From contig OZ245997.1 in assembly GCA_965230195.1 (NCBI GenBank), positions 62,001 to 126,000 on the forward strand: a stretch of 64,000 nt of DNA, in the 5' to 3' direction. This document shows, in pieces, positions 11,572-22,756 of the stretch (the stretch's first letter is position 1; every line of letters begins with the position of its first letter). Made by a program: the position numbers and the translations under genes. This DNA is from Putridiphycobacter sp965230195 (lineage in GTDB: Bacteria > Bacteroidota > Bacteroidia > Flavobacteriales_D > Crocinitomicaceae). The notes under the pieces are model-generated. The model had not been told where the DNA came from, searched no databases, and worked only from the letters and a program-made list of their open reading frames with translations.

Positions 11572-14500
11572 TCAAGTCGCTATCACTGGTTTGCCACCAT
11601 ATCCAAAACCAGCGTGCTTGTCTGTGACAGAATAACCACCTCCTGTGCTGTAGGAGACGCAGTCGCCGCATGTTGTTTCCTTAGACTCGTCGTAGTGATT
11701 CTTGAGATGGCAGCTCTTGTAGGTGGCCTTCCAAACCCACGATTTGCACTCTGCGGCAGAGGATGAGCAGAACAGCAAAGACAAGGGATTTTTCTCACTG
11801 TCGTTTTGTTTGCATGCATCGCAGCAATCGAACGGATTGGCTGTGTAGCTCGGAGCGGCAAGATCGTAGTCGGTTGGCTGATCGCGACCGACGACGAAGC
11901 GGCAGGCATCCGACTGAGAGGCCTGAACCCAGCCACTTCCGCCAAATGTGTCCGACGTCCACTGGGCGGTGGCCAGAGGAAACGTCTTCGTCACTGTCAC
12001 CTTGGTCTGATGAGCAAAGGATTCGCGATCAGGGGCGTAGGCAATGCAATCTTTGCAAGGAAGCGTCTTGCTGACATCATACTGGTTCTTCAAGTAGCAC
12101 TGCTTCGAGGACGCTTTGAACACCCAGGACTTGCACTCTGCAGTGGAAGATTCGCTGTCAGTTCTATCTCGTTCAGCGGGAACTCACCGTTCACTTTGGC
12201 ACACTCGTTGCAGCATTCGAAGGCAAAATCCACTTTGAGCGGTTGGCTGTGGATGTTGTGCTCCGCTGGTTGATCGTAACCACTCGATATGGTGCATATC
12301 TTCTTGGCAATGCTCTCTGGCATCCATATGCAGACATCAGAAGCCCAGGACAGATCTTTCTGCGCCACCGTGACGGTGGAACCAGTAGAGACATCCTCTT
12401 TGATGCTGCTGCTACTGCCGCCAGTGCTACTACTGGACGTTGTGTATTTCGACGTGAGGTAGTACGTCCCGCCCTTGCTGTATGCCACGCAGTCTGAGCA
12501 CGGCTCAGTCTTCGATTCGTCGTACTGTGTCTTAAGATAGCAGCTCTTGTGGGTCGCTTTCCACACCCACGATTTGCACTCTACAAGACCAGACGTCACT
12601 TCATACCAAGGCCTGCAGTACTGAGCCACTTACGGTCGTTTTGCTTGCACGCGTCGCAGCACATGTAAGGAGTGTCCAGATAGAGTGGCTTGTCGAGGAG
12701 GTCGTATTCGGACGACTGGTCTTCACCAACCGAAAAGCGACAGGATTCGGATCCAGTGGCTGCTGCCCATCCGCAACCACCAAATGTCGTCGATGTCCAT
12801 TTGGAGCTTGTCGTCGTGATTTTCGTAATAACCGTTTTCTGTGACTCTCTCTGGTAGACGTAGCTCCTACTGCTCGAGTCGTAAGAGACACAATCTGAGC
12901 ATGGAATGTCCTTGCTGGCATAATAGTAATTCTTCAGATAGCACTCCTGTGAATCCAACTTGAAGACCCAGGACTTGCAATCTGCAGATAGAGCATACGG
13001 TCATGCACATTTTCTGATGCAGACAGCCTCTTACCGTTCAGTTTGGCGCACTCGTTGCAACATTGGAAACCGAATTGGACTTCGAGTGGTTGGCTGTGAA
13101 TGTTGTACTTAGCAGGCTGATCGTAGCCCTTCGAGATAGTACATGTCTTTGCGGCGATTGATTTCGGCATCCAGATACCGGATTCCGTAGCCCAGGAGAG
13201 GTCTTTTTCTTGTACGCGACTGGAGCCAGCAGAAACATCTCCAGAACCGGCAGATACATCTCCGGAGCTGCCACCCATGGTGCTGCTATACTTCGAAACA
13301 AAGTAATACTTTCCTCCTTGGCTTTGGGCCACACAATCCGAGCACGGCTCAGTCTTCGACTCGTCGTACTGTGTCTTAAGATAGCAGCTCTTGTGGGTCG
13401 CTTTCCACACCCACGATTTGCACTCTACAAGACCAAACGTCACTTCATACCAAGGCTTGCAGTACTGAGCCACTTACGGTCGTTTTGCTTGCACGCATCG
13501 CAACACATGTATGGAGTGTCCAGATAGAGTGGATTAGCGAGGAGATCGTATTCGGACGACTGGTCTTGACCAACCGAAAAGCGACAGGATTCGGATCCAG
13601 TGGCAGTTTGCCAACCGCAACCACCAAATGTCATTGACGTCCACTTGGTGGTCGTCGTCGTGATCGTCACAGTCACGGTCACTTTTTTCTGATAGACGAA
13701 ACGTCTGCTGCTCGAATCGTAAGCCCAGCAGTCGGAGCATGCAGTCCTCTTACTGGTATCGTATTGATTTTTCAGATAGCATTCCTTCGAACTTCTCTTG
13801 AAGACCCAAGACTTGCACGCTGCGAAGAAGCCACACGTTATCAACTGCGTTCGGTCCACATCTCAACTTACCGTCCAGTTTTGCGCATTCATTGCAGCAT
13901 TCAAAGGCGAATTGGACTTTGAGCGGCTCGCTGTGAATGTTGTATTCCGCAGGCTGATCGTAGCCCTTGGAAAGCGTACACGTTCTCGAAGCGATGTCTT
14001 TCGGCATCCAGATACCAAACTCCTGGGCCCAAGACAAATCCTTTTGCTGCACGAAAGTGGAGGCGGTCTTTGCTGACGATCCCACAGCCGCCGTCTCTGA
14101 CGAAGATTTCCCGGCCGTGGTCTCCGATGTCGATGATGATGAAGATGATCCTCCAAGGACAAGGAGGTATTTTCCTGTCTTGCTGTATGCGACACAGTCA
14201 TCGCATTTGATGTTGTTTCTTCGTTCATCGTAGTTGTTTTTGAGAAAGCATTCGTGCGTTTTAGAATTCCACACCCATGATTTGCATTCTGTACACAACA
14301 AACGTGGACACCCCTGTCGTCAAATGGGCGATGCTTACGGTCGTTCTGGCCGCAGGAGTCGCAGCACATGAGTGCTGTTGCCAAGTTCAGTGGCCGTGAA
14401 ATGAGATTGAAATCGGCAGGTTGATCATACCCCGTTGAGAAAACGCATTTGTTCGACGCGTCGCCTGCCGTTGCTGTCTGCCATCCAACTCCACCACCGA

Positions 14501-16322
14501 AGAAGCCCACTGCCCACTTCGTTGTGGTCGTCATCTCAGTCGTTGTGCTCGTTGATGTCTTCTCGGACGAAACGGTGCTGCCCGTGGTCTGCCCCGCGCT
14601 CTCGCTTTGTCCGGATCCTTCTCCCGACTGGCCAGCGAAGACGTAGATCGTGCCTTTCTTAGCGTATCCCACACAGTCGTCACATTTCGTTTCCTTGATC
14701 CGACGGTAGTCGTACATCTTCTTCAAGAAGCACTTCTTCGATTGCGAGCGCCACACCCACGACTTGCATCCTACATACACCATTGACATACAGCATGCTT
14801 GATGCGATGCTTCCGACGCACCGGATGTCGCGGAGCACTTGTCGCAGCAGGCAAAGGCATTGTCTGTATCGATCGGCATTCCGGGCAGGTCGAAATCTTG
14901 TGGCTGGTCGAATCCGACGATCACTGTGCAGGTGGACTTCTGTGATCCCGTGTACTTGCCCCACCCGTATTGACCGAAGATGTACGTATAGTACTGCATC
15001 TCTTGCTGCGTAAATCCCGTCGTCGTGGTTTTGCTCGTCGTGGACTTGATGGTAGAGTGCGTCGTTTTCTGTCCCGCGGAAAGACTGTAGACGTATTGAC
15101 TGCCAGCTGCACAGTAGGCAATGCAGGAAGCACATGGAATGTCACTCTTTTCGGCCTTGTACTCGTTCTTCAAGAAGCACTCCGTTGAGTCTTGCTTCCA
15201 CACCCATGATTTGCAAGCTGCTCACATACGACGGTTAGAAATCTTAATCCTTGACAGGCAGGCAGACCTGGGTTTGCTTTGCATGCATCGCAGCAAAGGA
15301 AGGAGCTTGCCAAGATAAGAGGCTTCTGCAACATATCGTATTCGGCAGGCTGGTCATACCCTTCTTTGAATCTGCATTTCTCAGTTCCTGTTGCCTGGGC
15401 GACGCCCACATCCACACCATACTTCGGCACCGAGCCAAGTGACGCCTGAAGCTCTTCTTGAGACAACATAACGGACGGCTTCTGCGACTCTGCCGTGGAA
15501 ACTTTGTGCGTTTCACTCGAACCGCCGCCGCCGCCGCCATGTTCAGCGTACGACTCGGAGGAAAACGTCTCTGTCTTCTTACTGCCGCCACCGCCATGTT
15601 CAGCGTACGACTCCGAAGAGAACGTCTCCGTCTTTTCGCTACCTCCATGCTCCTCGTACGACTCGGTGGAAAAAGTCTCTGTCGCCTCGCCAACTGCCTC
15701 CTCCTCGTACGACTCGGTGGAAAAGGTCTCTGTCGCCTCGCCAACTGCCTCCTCCTCATACGACTCGGTGGAAAACGTCTCTGTCGCCTCGCCAACTGCC
15801 TCCTCCTCGTACGACTCCGAAGAAATCGTTTCCGACTTCTTGCCGCCGCCACCGCCTCCATGATAAGAACCGTAAGCTTCTTTCTGAGCAGCGGAGGAGG
15901 AACTAGATTCCTCGGTTGTCGTCATCGTCGTCGTTTTCTTCGCTGCGCAACAGAGCACACTTCTCATGCTAGCGATGGGAAGGGAGCTCTCAGCTTACTT
16001 GTCATTTGACTCTTACTGCCATGGCACTTGTAATACTTGCTGCCCTGAGGATTTGAAGCAACACAGGTTTCGCATGCGACCTGTTTCAATTCCCCGTAGC
16101 TCTTCGACTTGAGATAGCAGCTTTGTGTGGCCGAGTTATACACCCATGCCTTGCATCCTGAAGAGCGACAGTGAGTGATAAGGAATTCATACAAGCGTTT
16201 TTTACCGCTCTCCCACTTGCAGAAGAAACAACATCCGCAAAGCTGATCGATGTCCGATACCGTCTTCATATCCCCTCCTTCGAGGTCGATGCCTTCCTCG
16301 ATGTGACACGTCTTCTTCTCCA
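11572..16322 (-). CDS. Ten-module PAN/apple-domain secreted protein (5' end unresolved)
   Basis: Twelve exons were traced: 16322-16206, 16157-15999, 15942-15268, 15217-14822, 14770-14339, 14288-13872, 13819-13478, 13424-13035, 12981-12634, 12580-12188, 12137-11799 and 11750-11572, about 1395 residues. Nearly every module is cut by a 48-53-nt phase-1 intron just before its xCKSWVW motif. Modules show the PAN cysteine pattern: GYDQPAEY-like strand, CCxxC helix, CKSWVW, C(Y/F)LK and CxDC. Ser/Thr- and Glu-rich linkers separate them. PAN domains bind proteins or glycans in adhesins and lectins; no enzyme domain is seen. The ordering of cysteines implies secretion, but no signal peptide was found; a short first exon near 16360-16440 is likely. 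Divergently arranged to patatin 3. Confidence 0.85.
12188..14060 (-). repeat. Two-module tandem duplications inside the PAN gene
   Basis: Modules alternate between a type with LSWA...IWMP and a type with WTSxTFGGxGW. The LSWA anchors lie near 14026, 13189 and 12342, spacing about 840 bases, so a unit of two modules plus their introns was copied in tandem twice. The unit closest to the 3' end differs most in its second module. Confidence 0.75.
15655..15822 (-). repeat. 51-bp tandem repeat coding a Ser/Glu linker
   Basis: Three near-perfect 51-base units start at 15655, 15706 and 15757, with a partial unit at 15808. They encode ETFSTESYEEEAVGEAT. Degenerate units with ESYAEHGGGG continue to about 15545. 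The 17-residue period sits between the first and second PAN modules and looks like a flexible acidic, hydroxyl-rich stalk. Confidence 0.85.
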
Positions 16323-17777
16323 CTAAGGACAGCCATCGTAAAGATGATGCTCACGCCATCCGAGGAATACTACTTCCGCCATTTGCTGGAAGGGATGCGC
16401 CGTCATCGCACGAAGAGGGCGTGCATCCACCTAAAAGTCGGCGCGGCGGTTAAACTTGTGAATGGCCCGAAGACGGGTGCGAAGCTCGCAACGTTGTGCT
16501 ATCGTGCAAAGCGAAGACGGTGCTTACTGCGGAGTTGTCTGGATGCATACGTCCTCGACTCTTTGTCGGGGATGGAGAACGCGGCACCGGCCGCGACGCA
16601 CAGCAGGAGAAAAAAAGCGACTCGCCCATCCATGGCGTCACTGAGACAGGACGAACGGGAAAACTTGAGCGGCTCTCAAAACGACCGAGTTGGGGCAAAA
16701 GAAGCACCGCTGTGGGAATCCAAACAGCGCTCTCTGCAGAATGACGGCGCGGCGTGCATTTATACCGCGGATTTGACATCGATCTAACGAATCTGACAAC
16801 CGACTTGCCAACCACTAATTACATCTCCGCTGTCAGAATCGCGACATGAACAGCATTTGTTGTCATGACAGGCATGATACCGTTAGTTTCTGTGTTGAGA
16901 GCCAGAGAGGGTAAAATCGCTGAATGATGTGACGGAGGTGGTGGATCTGGTGGGCTTGTTCGGCACAGTGTCGTGAATCATGGCCATCGTCGAAGCGCCC
17001 TCGGAGACAGAAGGCCTTCAGCTACCAACCATCGCCACAGGGAGAGCTCATAGCGATAGAAGAGCTTTCGTGATGCTCCCGTTGCTTTATTCTCGTCTTC
17101 TCTTCTTCCTCGATTGACTGCAACGTGGAAAGTGCTGTTTAGAGAGAGACCTTCTTCAGTCTACCTTCGCTACCCTGGGCTGGCCACTGGACAGTACATC
17201 TGTCAAATCGCACAGGATGGTCTTTTCAGAAGAGTTCGCTTGTGGGTCCATAATTGTGCGTAGCAGGAAAACGAGATGATAACAGGTTCGTTCCTTTTCG
17301 CTCTCCACGAATAATGCAACGGCGCGTCATTTTGCAGGTAATAGTGTGAGAAGAGCACTGCTGTCTTCCATCCACTAAAGCAGCGTCCAGCCCGTGCTTA
17401 CGGCGAGTTCCGGTCATCCAATCTTGCGATCCACTGGACTTCCACTTGAACGATCGCTTCTCCCATCAAGTCAGAAACTCAAAACGCAACAAGCTCGATA
17501 CAAATGGATGTACCTGTCAACTGCTGAAGAGACAGATTCGATTTACGTCATCACGATACATCCATCTACGATGACGAAGCAGTTCTCTATGCATCACATA
17601 TGTATATCACATAAACCGCGCTGTTTTTTGTCTTCGGTAAACGTACCTTTCTTGGATATTGCTTCCTGATGATTATTCGCGTCGGTCCATGCACGGTCTG
17701 CATTTCCTTTCCATGACTGGGCACCATTTGAACGCAATATGACGTCGAAGCTTTGTTGATTATGTTTGTTTTCCTCA
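16323..17777. other. Divergent intergenic region between PAN gene and patatin 3
   Basis: About 1.5 kb probably holding the promoters of both divergent genes and the missing first PAN exon. A possible short minus-strand exon lies at about 16360-16440, with a GTGAGC donor and a 32-nt intron into 16322. The stretch 17390-17777 is duplicated upstream of patatin 2. No other gene seen. Confidence 0.45.
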
Positions 17778-17823
17778 GATCCTTGAACGGATGTAAACAA
17801 TGGCAGAGGTTGCAGGTGCGTCT
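17778..17823 (+). promoter_or_regulatory. Conserved upstream block of patatin gene 3
   Basis: AGATCCTTGAACGGATGTAA, then GGCAGAGGTTGCAGGTGCGTC: third copy of the block, 249 bases before the ATG at 18027. Confidence 0.4.
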
Positions 17824-18026
17824 AAAAATGACTAGCCGGAGGTTCGGTTTCTCCGTTAGCTGTCTCGCAGCTTGAATTATGGAACCGTCCACGAAGGCGA
17901 AACGCGTCACGTCCAACGAACGAACGGTTCATGAAGCATAAAACACCGTACGCACGAAACCGCCAGCGTTTTATCTTCACGTATCCAATAGTTTTCGTCG
18001 CGATTGTTTTGCCGAGCAGTATGAGT

Positions 18027-19467
18027 ATGAAGTTTTGCGCAGGTGTTATCTTCGTTTCTTTTTGCCTTTTGGCGAATGTCGTTCACAGCAAACATGGTCA
18101 CTATCCTACGGAGACAAAACTATCATCCACCGGAAAGTGCGTTTACGGGTTAAACAGCTGGCTGTAAACTGTTCTGTGTTTCTGCCTTTAGGCCACTCAT
18201 TCGCAGACCCCCAGGCAGCACGTTCAAAACAATTCTCGCCGTGGACGGAGGCGGCCTCCTCGCTATTTTCTCGACGACTATCCTTATCGAAGTCGAACAG
18301 TCCATAAAGAGATACCTCGTCAAGAATCCCCACTTGCTGCACCCTTTCGGGCACATCCGCAGCGTCGATGACTTCGATATCAACCTCGCCGATTACTTTG
18401 ACTGCATGACGGGTATCTCGGCCGGTGGCTGGACGACGTTGTATCTTGCCTCGCGCGGAGGTCAGGGCGCCGTACGTGCTGTGCTGGAAAGACCAGACAT
18501 CGTTGCGAGGTATGGGGTAATACCCGCCGGCGGCGCCGCGGCTCTTCGCGTCTTCTACATCGAATTCGGCAGCACCATCTATCCGACGGGGTCCATCAAT
18601 TTCACGGCAGGGACGCCGCTGGATGTCACAAATATCAACGCGCCAGGCGTCCTGACGCCCCTGTATCCGTCCGACGGATTGGAAAGCACCCTCGAAGCTT
18701 TCTATGGAAACACGACGCTGGAGGACTGTGACACCTCTGTCATCATTCCCGCCTATGACCTGATCAGATCGGAAGGAGTCTTTTTCGTTCAGAACAAGTT
18801 CAGAGAACCGTCAGTGACGTCCGCGGCTCGAATGGTGGTGCGTTCTGGACCGAGACCGCTTCCTGCCAGTAATGGACGCTTCACACCGGATTTTACGTTT
18901 GAGGAAGGCAAGAATTACTATCTCAGAGACATCGGCGTTGCCACAGGTTCTGTGCCTGGATATAATGCGGCAAAGAATGTATCCCAAGTCGGCAATGACA
19001 CTGTGGAGTTCGTCATGATCGATGGAGTCAATCCATTGGCATCAACAGAATTGCCAGCGAGCAGTTTTGTCGCGGCCGAGACTGGCGCTGCAGACATCGA
19101 AAGCAGTGCTCTGCTCTCGATCAGTAACGGAAGAGCCACCTCCAGTCTACTTGGACTGTCGAACGAAGGGGCGATTCGTTGGCTTGGCGAGGACGCGTGG
19201 CTGTTGCTGACCATATTCAGTGGAATCGACGCACTGTCAGCTCTAACAGATTACATCTACTATTCGAATCCCAACGTCAAACCGAATCAGTATCTCAGAG
19301 TGCAAAGATCTGCCCCAGTCACGACCGAAGAGGGCGCAGCACTTGTGAGATTCGAAGATCCGACTGTCGTGACCTTTGTCGAAGAAATCGCTAAGAGCGT
19401 TGCACAAGAGTATCGTGAATCCATTGATTCTTATGTCGAACAGTTCATTTTCGGCAAAGTCTTTTGA
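18027..19467 (+). CDS. Secreted patatin-like phospholipase, copy 3
   Basis: Exons 18027-18136 and 18192-19467 with a 55-nt phase-2 intron encode 461 residues. An in-frame ATG two codons upstream (18021) is an alternative start. Signal peptide MKFCAGVIFVSFCLLANVVHS, DGGGLL loop (Arg of the usual DGGGxR is replaced by Leu here), GISAGGW with Ser113 and MIDGV with Asp314. The loop change is notable because the Gly-rich loop stabilises the oxyanion; the glycines themselves are kept. This copy belongs to the only unit in which the flanking PAN and BCKDHB genes are intact, so it may be nearest the ancestral arrangement. Confidence 0.9.
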
Positions 19468-20235
19468 AACGTTTTTATTTATCACAATCTCTGCTGGGGC
19501 ATTTTTTAAGAAGGTTACATCTCCTTTTCCACATTCGTGCTTTACCCCATCGTTACCCTGATCGATGAGCAAAACCTTTTCCAAATCCATTCATTTCCAA
19601 GAAATCGCGGGCAAAGAAATGAGTATGTCTTTATTTTTTGGTCTGTGGGTTAAGTGGGATCGATTAGCCAGATGCTGCATCTACAATTCCATAGTGATTG
19701 TTCTGATTTTAACAGATATGCAGTTGGTTTATCAGATATCGGATCGCGATCGTGTCCTCTCTTCGACAGACCAGCTCGGCTGCCTGTCCGTCGGTACACA
19801 CATCGTTTCAAGCACAGTTGACACTCTCCTGTCTGTCCGTAAGTCCCAGCACCAAGCTATCTATCTATTTCTCTGTGATGGAATGATGGGACGGCACTAG
19901 TGAATGCGACGACGATTTCTAAGACATCCTCTGAAAAAAGTAACGAGTGAGAATCTTGTGAGTCTGAAGGGAATCTGTCCATCAGGTGGTGATGTCGTGG
20001 TCATCTGGACGATCGTCAGACATCTGTTTCCTCTGGTGCATTGTACGAGACAGGATGGTTGCAACGATGAGACCACTTCTCGTCACTCGGAATCCGTTCT
20101 CTGTCAAGGTTTTCGCCTGTTCAGTTTCTGCCTCATACGGAAGGAAAGGCGTCCGCGATGATTGGAGGCAGGCATAGTCGGTGAGGTGTTTTTCTGGTCT
20201 GCCGTCCACGTCACTTTCCGTCATCGTTCGTGCGA
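19468..20235. repeat. 3' flank of patatin 3 / upstream of BCKDHB
   Basis: Shares long high-identity stretches with 5792-6480 and weaker ones with 1739-2262. It probably contains the patatin 3' end and the BCKDHB promoter. No separate gene seen. Confidence 0.6.
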
Positions 20236-21649
20236 ATGCTGCGACTGGGTTCTCTGTCGAAGCTCCTGAAGACATGGACGAGAGGATGGATATCGCACAG
20301 CCGTTGTCTCGAGACGGCAGCCACTCTCTCGGGAGAGGAGTACCAGAAGGACCTCGCAACGCGGAAACGCGCGGACGTCACGATGCTTAAGGCCATCAAC
20401 GACGCCCTCGCCCTCACGCTTGAGACGAACAGCAGGTTCACGAGCTGAAGGCAGAATCAGAGCAAACCGACAGACGGACCACTGCAGGTCCTACATCTTT
20501 GGCGAGGACGTCGCCTTCGGTGGTGTGTTTCGCTGCACGGACGGTCTGGCCGAGCGATTTGGACAGCATCGCGTGTTCAACACTCCACTCGCCGAGAACG
20601 CAAACGACAAGCACTCTCCGAATGGCAGGTGACAGACAGACTTTGTCTGTGTAGGGGATTGTGGGAATGGGGATTGGAATGGCGTCGATGGGATTGACGC
20701 CGATCGCCGAGATCCAGTTTGCCGACTACATCTTCCCGGCATTCGATCAGATCACCAACGAGGCAGCCAAGTACCGCTATCGCAGTGGAGGAGCTTTCAA
20801 CTGTGGCAGTCTGACAATCCGGACACCGAATGGTGCGTCCCTCGTCCTCGGACGATGAAACTGATCGACGCTCAGGAGCTGTGGGTCACGGAGGACATTA
20901 CCACTCTCAGAGTCCGGAATCGTTCTTTACTCATATACCGGGCATCGTGGTCGTGGTACCGAGCTCGCCTGCAGAGGCGAAAGGCCTGTTCCTTTCCTGC
21001 GTGGATGAGCCCGACCCCGCCATTTTCTTCGAGCCGAAGATCTTGTTCATCTATCTCACTCTATGTCACACATGCCGAAGCACTTTTCTTTGTGTGTGTA
21101 GGTATCGCACAAAAACGGAATCCGTGCCGGAGGGACGTTACAAGATTCCTCTGGGTCAGGCACGCATCATCCGTGAAGGAAATGATGTGACCCTGGTGGG
21201 ATGGGGCGCCCAGGTCTGGGTCTTAAAGGAGGCAGCCGCACGGCTCCAAGTGTGTCTCGCACCATACGGGCGGCTCTAAATGGCTGTTACTCTCAGGAAC
21301 AGGACGGTATCTCCTCAGAGGTCGTGGATCTGCGGACGTTGCTCCCCTGGGATCTCGACACTGTTCAGAAGTCGGTTCGCAAGACAGGTCAGCGGCGTTT
21401 GCACGTGTGGCCTCGGCGCAGGCGATCGGTGGCACAGGACATCTGGTGGTGAGCCACGAGGCACCTGTCACGTCAGGCTTTGGAGCTGAGATCGTTTCGA
21501 AGATTGCAGACACCTGTTTCTACTCTCTGGAGAAACCGCCGAAGCGCATCTGCGGCATGGACACGCATTTTCCACTCGTCTTCGAACCTCTGTATTTGCC
21601 GACGGCTCTGCGAGTTGTGCACACCGTGCGATCGCTCTTGTCGAGTTGA
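20236..21649 (+). CDS. BCKDHB: Branched-chain 2-oxoacid dehydrogenase E1 beta subunit
   Basis: Seven exons (20236-20435, 20488-20599, 20655-20832, 20876-21044, 21102-21249, 21297-21387, 21438-21649) give 369 residues that follow the E1-beta family end to end: FGEDVAFGGVF, NTPLAE, EIQFADYIFPAFDQ, HYHSQSPE, FFEPKIL, PWDLDT, SHEAPVTSGF and the PLYLPTA tail. The N-terminus MLRLGSLSKLLKTW is Arg/Lys-rich with no acids, a typical mitochondrial presequence. With E1 alpha it decarboxylates the keto acids of Leu, Ile and Val in the matrix. Introns are 43-57 nt. Donors are poor: GTTCAC, GTTCAT and one probable GC donor (GCAAAC at 20600), required to keep frame and family alignment. Confidence 0.93.
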
Positions 21650-22222
21650 TCACGTGCTGTGCCGTTTCACCGAATTCAGCTGAATGCATGGATCCGGTCG
21701 ATGCATCTCGAGCGAAGATGGAATCGGGTGACAGCTCAGTGGGATACAGGGCACACGGGTGTTCTTTTTCTTTTCTGTGACTCTCGACGTGTCAAGCGTC
21801 GTTCAATATGGCACTCGGTCCCATCACGAGCGACAGCCAGTTCGCGTCCGTTCTGCAGAATAAGTCACGCGATGCTCATTTTTCTGCGACGAGTCGTCAT
21901 CACACAGCACTCTTCGGTTAAAACAGACTGTTTGAAGATTTGATCAGTTGATGGGAGTTGAGTGCCACGCGTGATGGCAAGCAAAAGTCACTTGCCGTGA
22001 CGCGGGCAGCAGTTTACGCATTACACAGAAAACGACAAAGACAAACAGAAATCCCCGTGGCCGTATCTCCTGTAGACAGTGCACCCCAATCGTCGAAGCC
22101 AGTATTCAGAGAACAAACAATCTCATCGACTTGCGTTTTGCTCGACGGACTGGAGATCCTGAGAAGATGTCCTAGGAAAAGAGGGATGGAAACCATCTCG
22201 AGAACGCTCTCATAGAATGGAC
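21650..22222. other. Intergenic, BCKDHB to secreted gene
   Basis: No gene recognised; the two neighbours converge here, so it mostly holds their 3' flanks. Confidence 0.4.
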
Positions 22223-22756
22223 CTATTGCAAGGCGGCTAGAGGGTGAAGGTCATTGTCGGACCTCTTTCCCGCGTACTCAAAGACGTGCATGCTGGTGTA
22301 CGGCAATGAAAATTTGCCAAACAGCATTGTCACATACACCCCTTGCAAATTCTCGCCATCGAACTTCCACATGATGCTGTCATGGATTCCGACCGCCTCA
22401 GCCATCAGAGTCCCACGCAAGGTGCAGTCATCCTGGGACCAAAACGCGTGGAGCTTGAAGAGCGTCTTAAATTTCAAGCCGGACGCCTCGGAATTTAGAT
22501 GAACCTGACCTGCATTCGTCAAAGGCTCTTCTTGAGACGGCAAAGATCTCGGCCAACCTTTGTAGATGGTGGACGGCTTGTCTTGTTTTTTCAAGATTAG
22601 GTATCCAGTGGATTTCCTCTTGAAGATGATGGGGCCGAGCAGCGGCTCGTCGATTGAACCGATCCACAACCCTGAAGGGGGCGGTGCACATGCGCCTTCG
22701 ATCGAGACAACAGCGACGGAGAGGAGCAGAAAGAGCGACAGAAGACGAGAAGGCAT
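22223..22756 (-). CDS. Small secreted protein, CxPPxGxW family, member 1
   Basis: The ATG at 22756 starts a strong signal peptide (MPSRLLSLFLLLSVAVVSIEG) followed by CAPPPSGLW, then a GYLIL strand, DDCTLRG and FDGENLQGVYV. The same order is found in the gene at 39705-40376. The frame is open throughout, but that paralog has a phase-1 intron exactly where this gene carries GTTGGC...ATGCAG at 22557-22510. This is 48 nt, a multiple of three without stop, so it is probably a hidden intron. The spliced product would be 161 residues, unspliced 177. No function known to me; the alternation of short hydrophobic strands suggests a small beta-rich extracellular protein. Confidence 0.75.
   Translation of the reverse strand: MPSRLLSLFLLLSVAVVSIEGACAPPPSGLWIGSIDEPLLGPIIFKRKSTGYLILKKQDKPSTIYKGWPRSLPSQEEPLTNAGQVHLNSEASGLKFKTLFKLHAFWSQDDCTLRGTLMAEAVGIHDSIMWKFDGENLQGVYVTMLFGKFSLPYTSMHVFEYAGKRSDNDLHPLAALQ

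Noticed and set aside
15545..15822. CRISPR-like regular repeat array
   Set aside because: Units abut without unique spacers, keep a coding frame of 17 residues and lie in a eukaryotic exon.
15458..16009. Long plus-strand open frame rich in Leu/Arg repeats opposite the PAN gene
   Set aside because: It is the antisense shadow of the 51-bp Ser/Glu repeat; intron borders, cysteine pattern and paralogous modules all support the minus strand.
16344..16787. 147-codon plus-strand open frame between PAN gene and patatin 3
   Set aside because: No recognisable features, strongly basic composition typical of shadows; the region more likely carries promoters and the first PAN exon.
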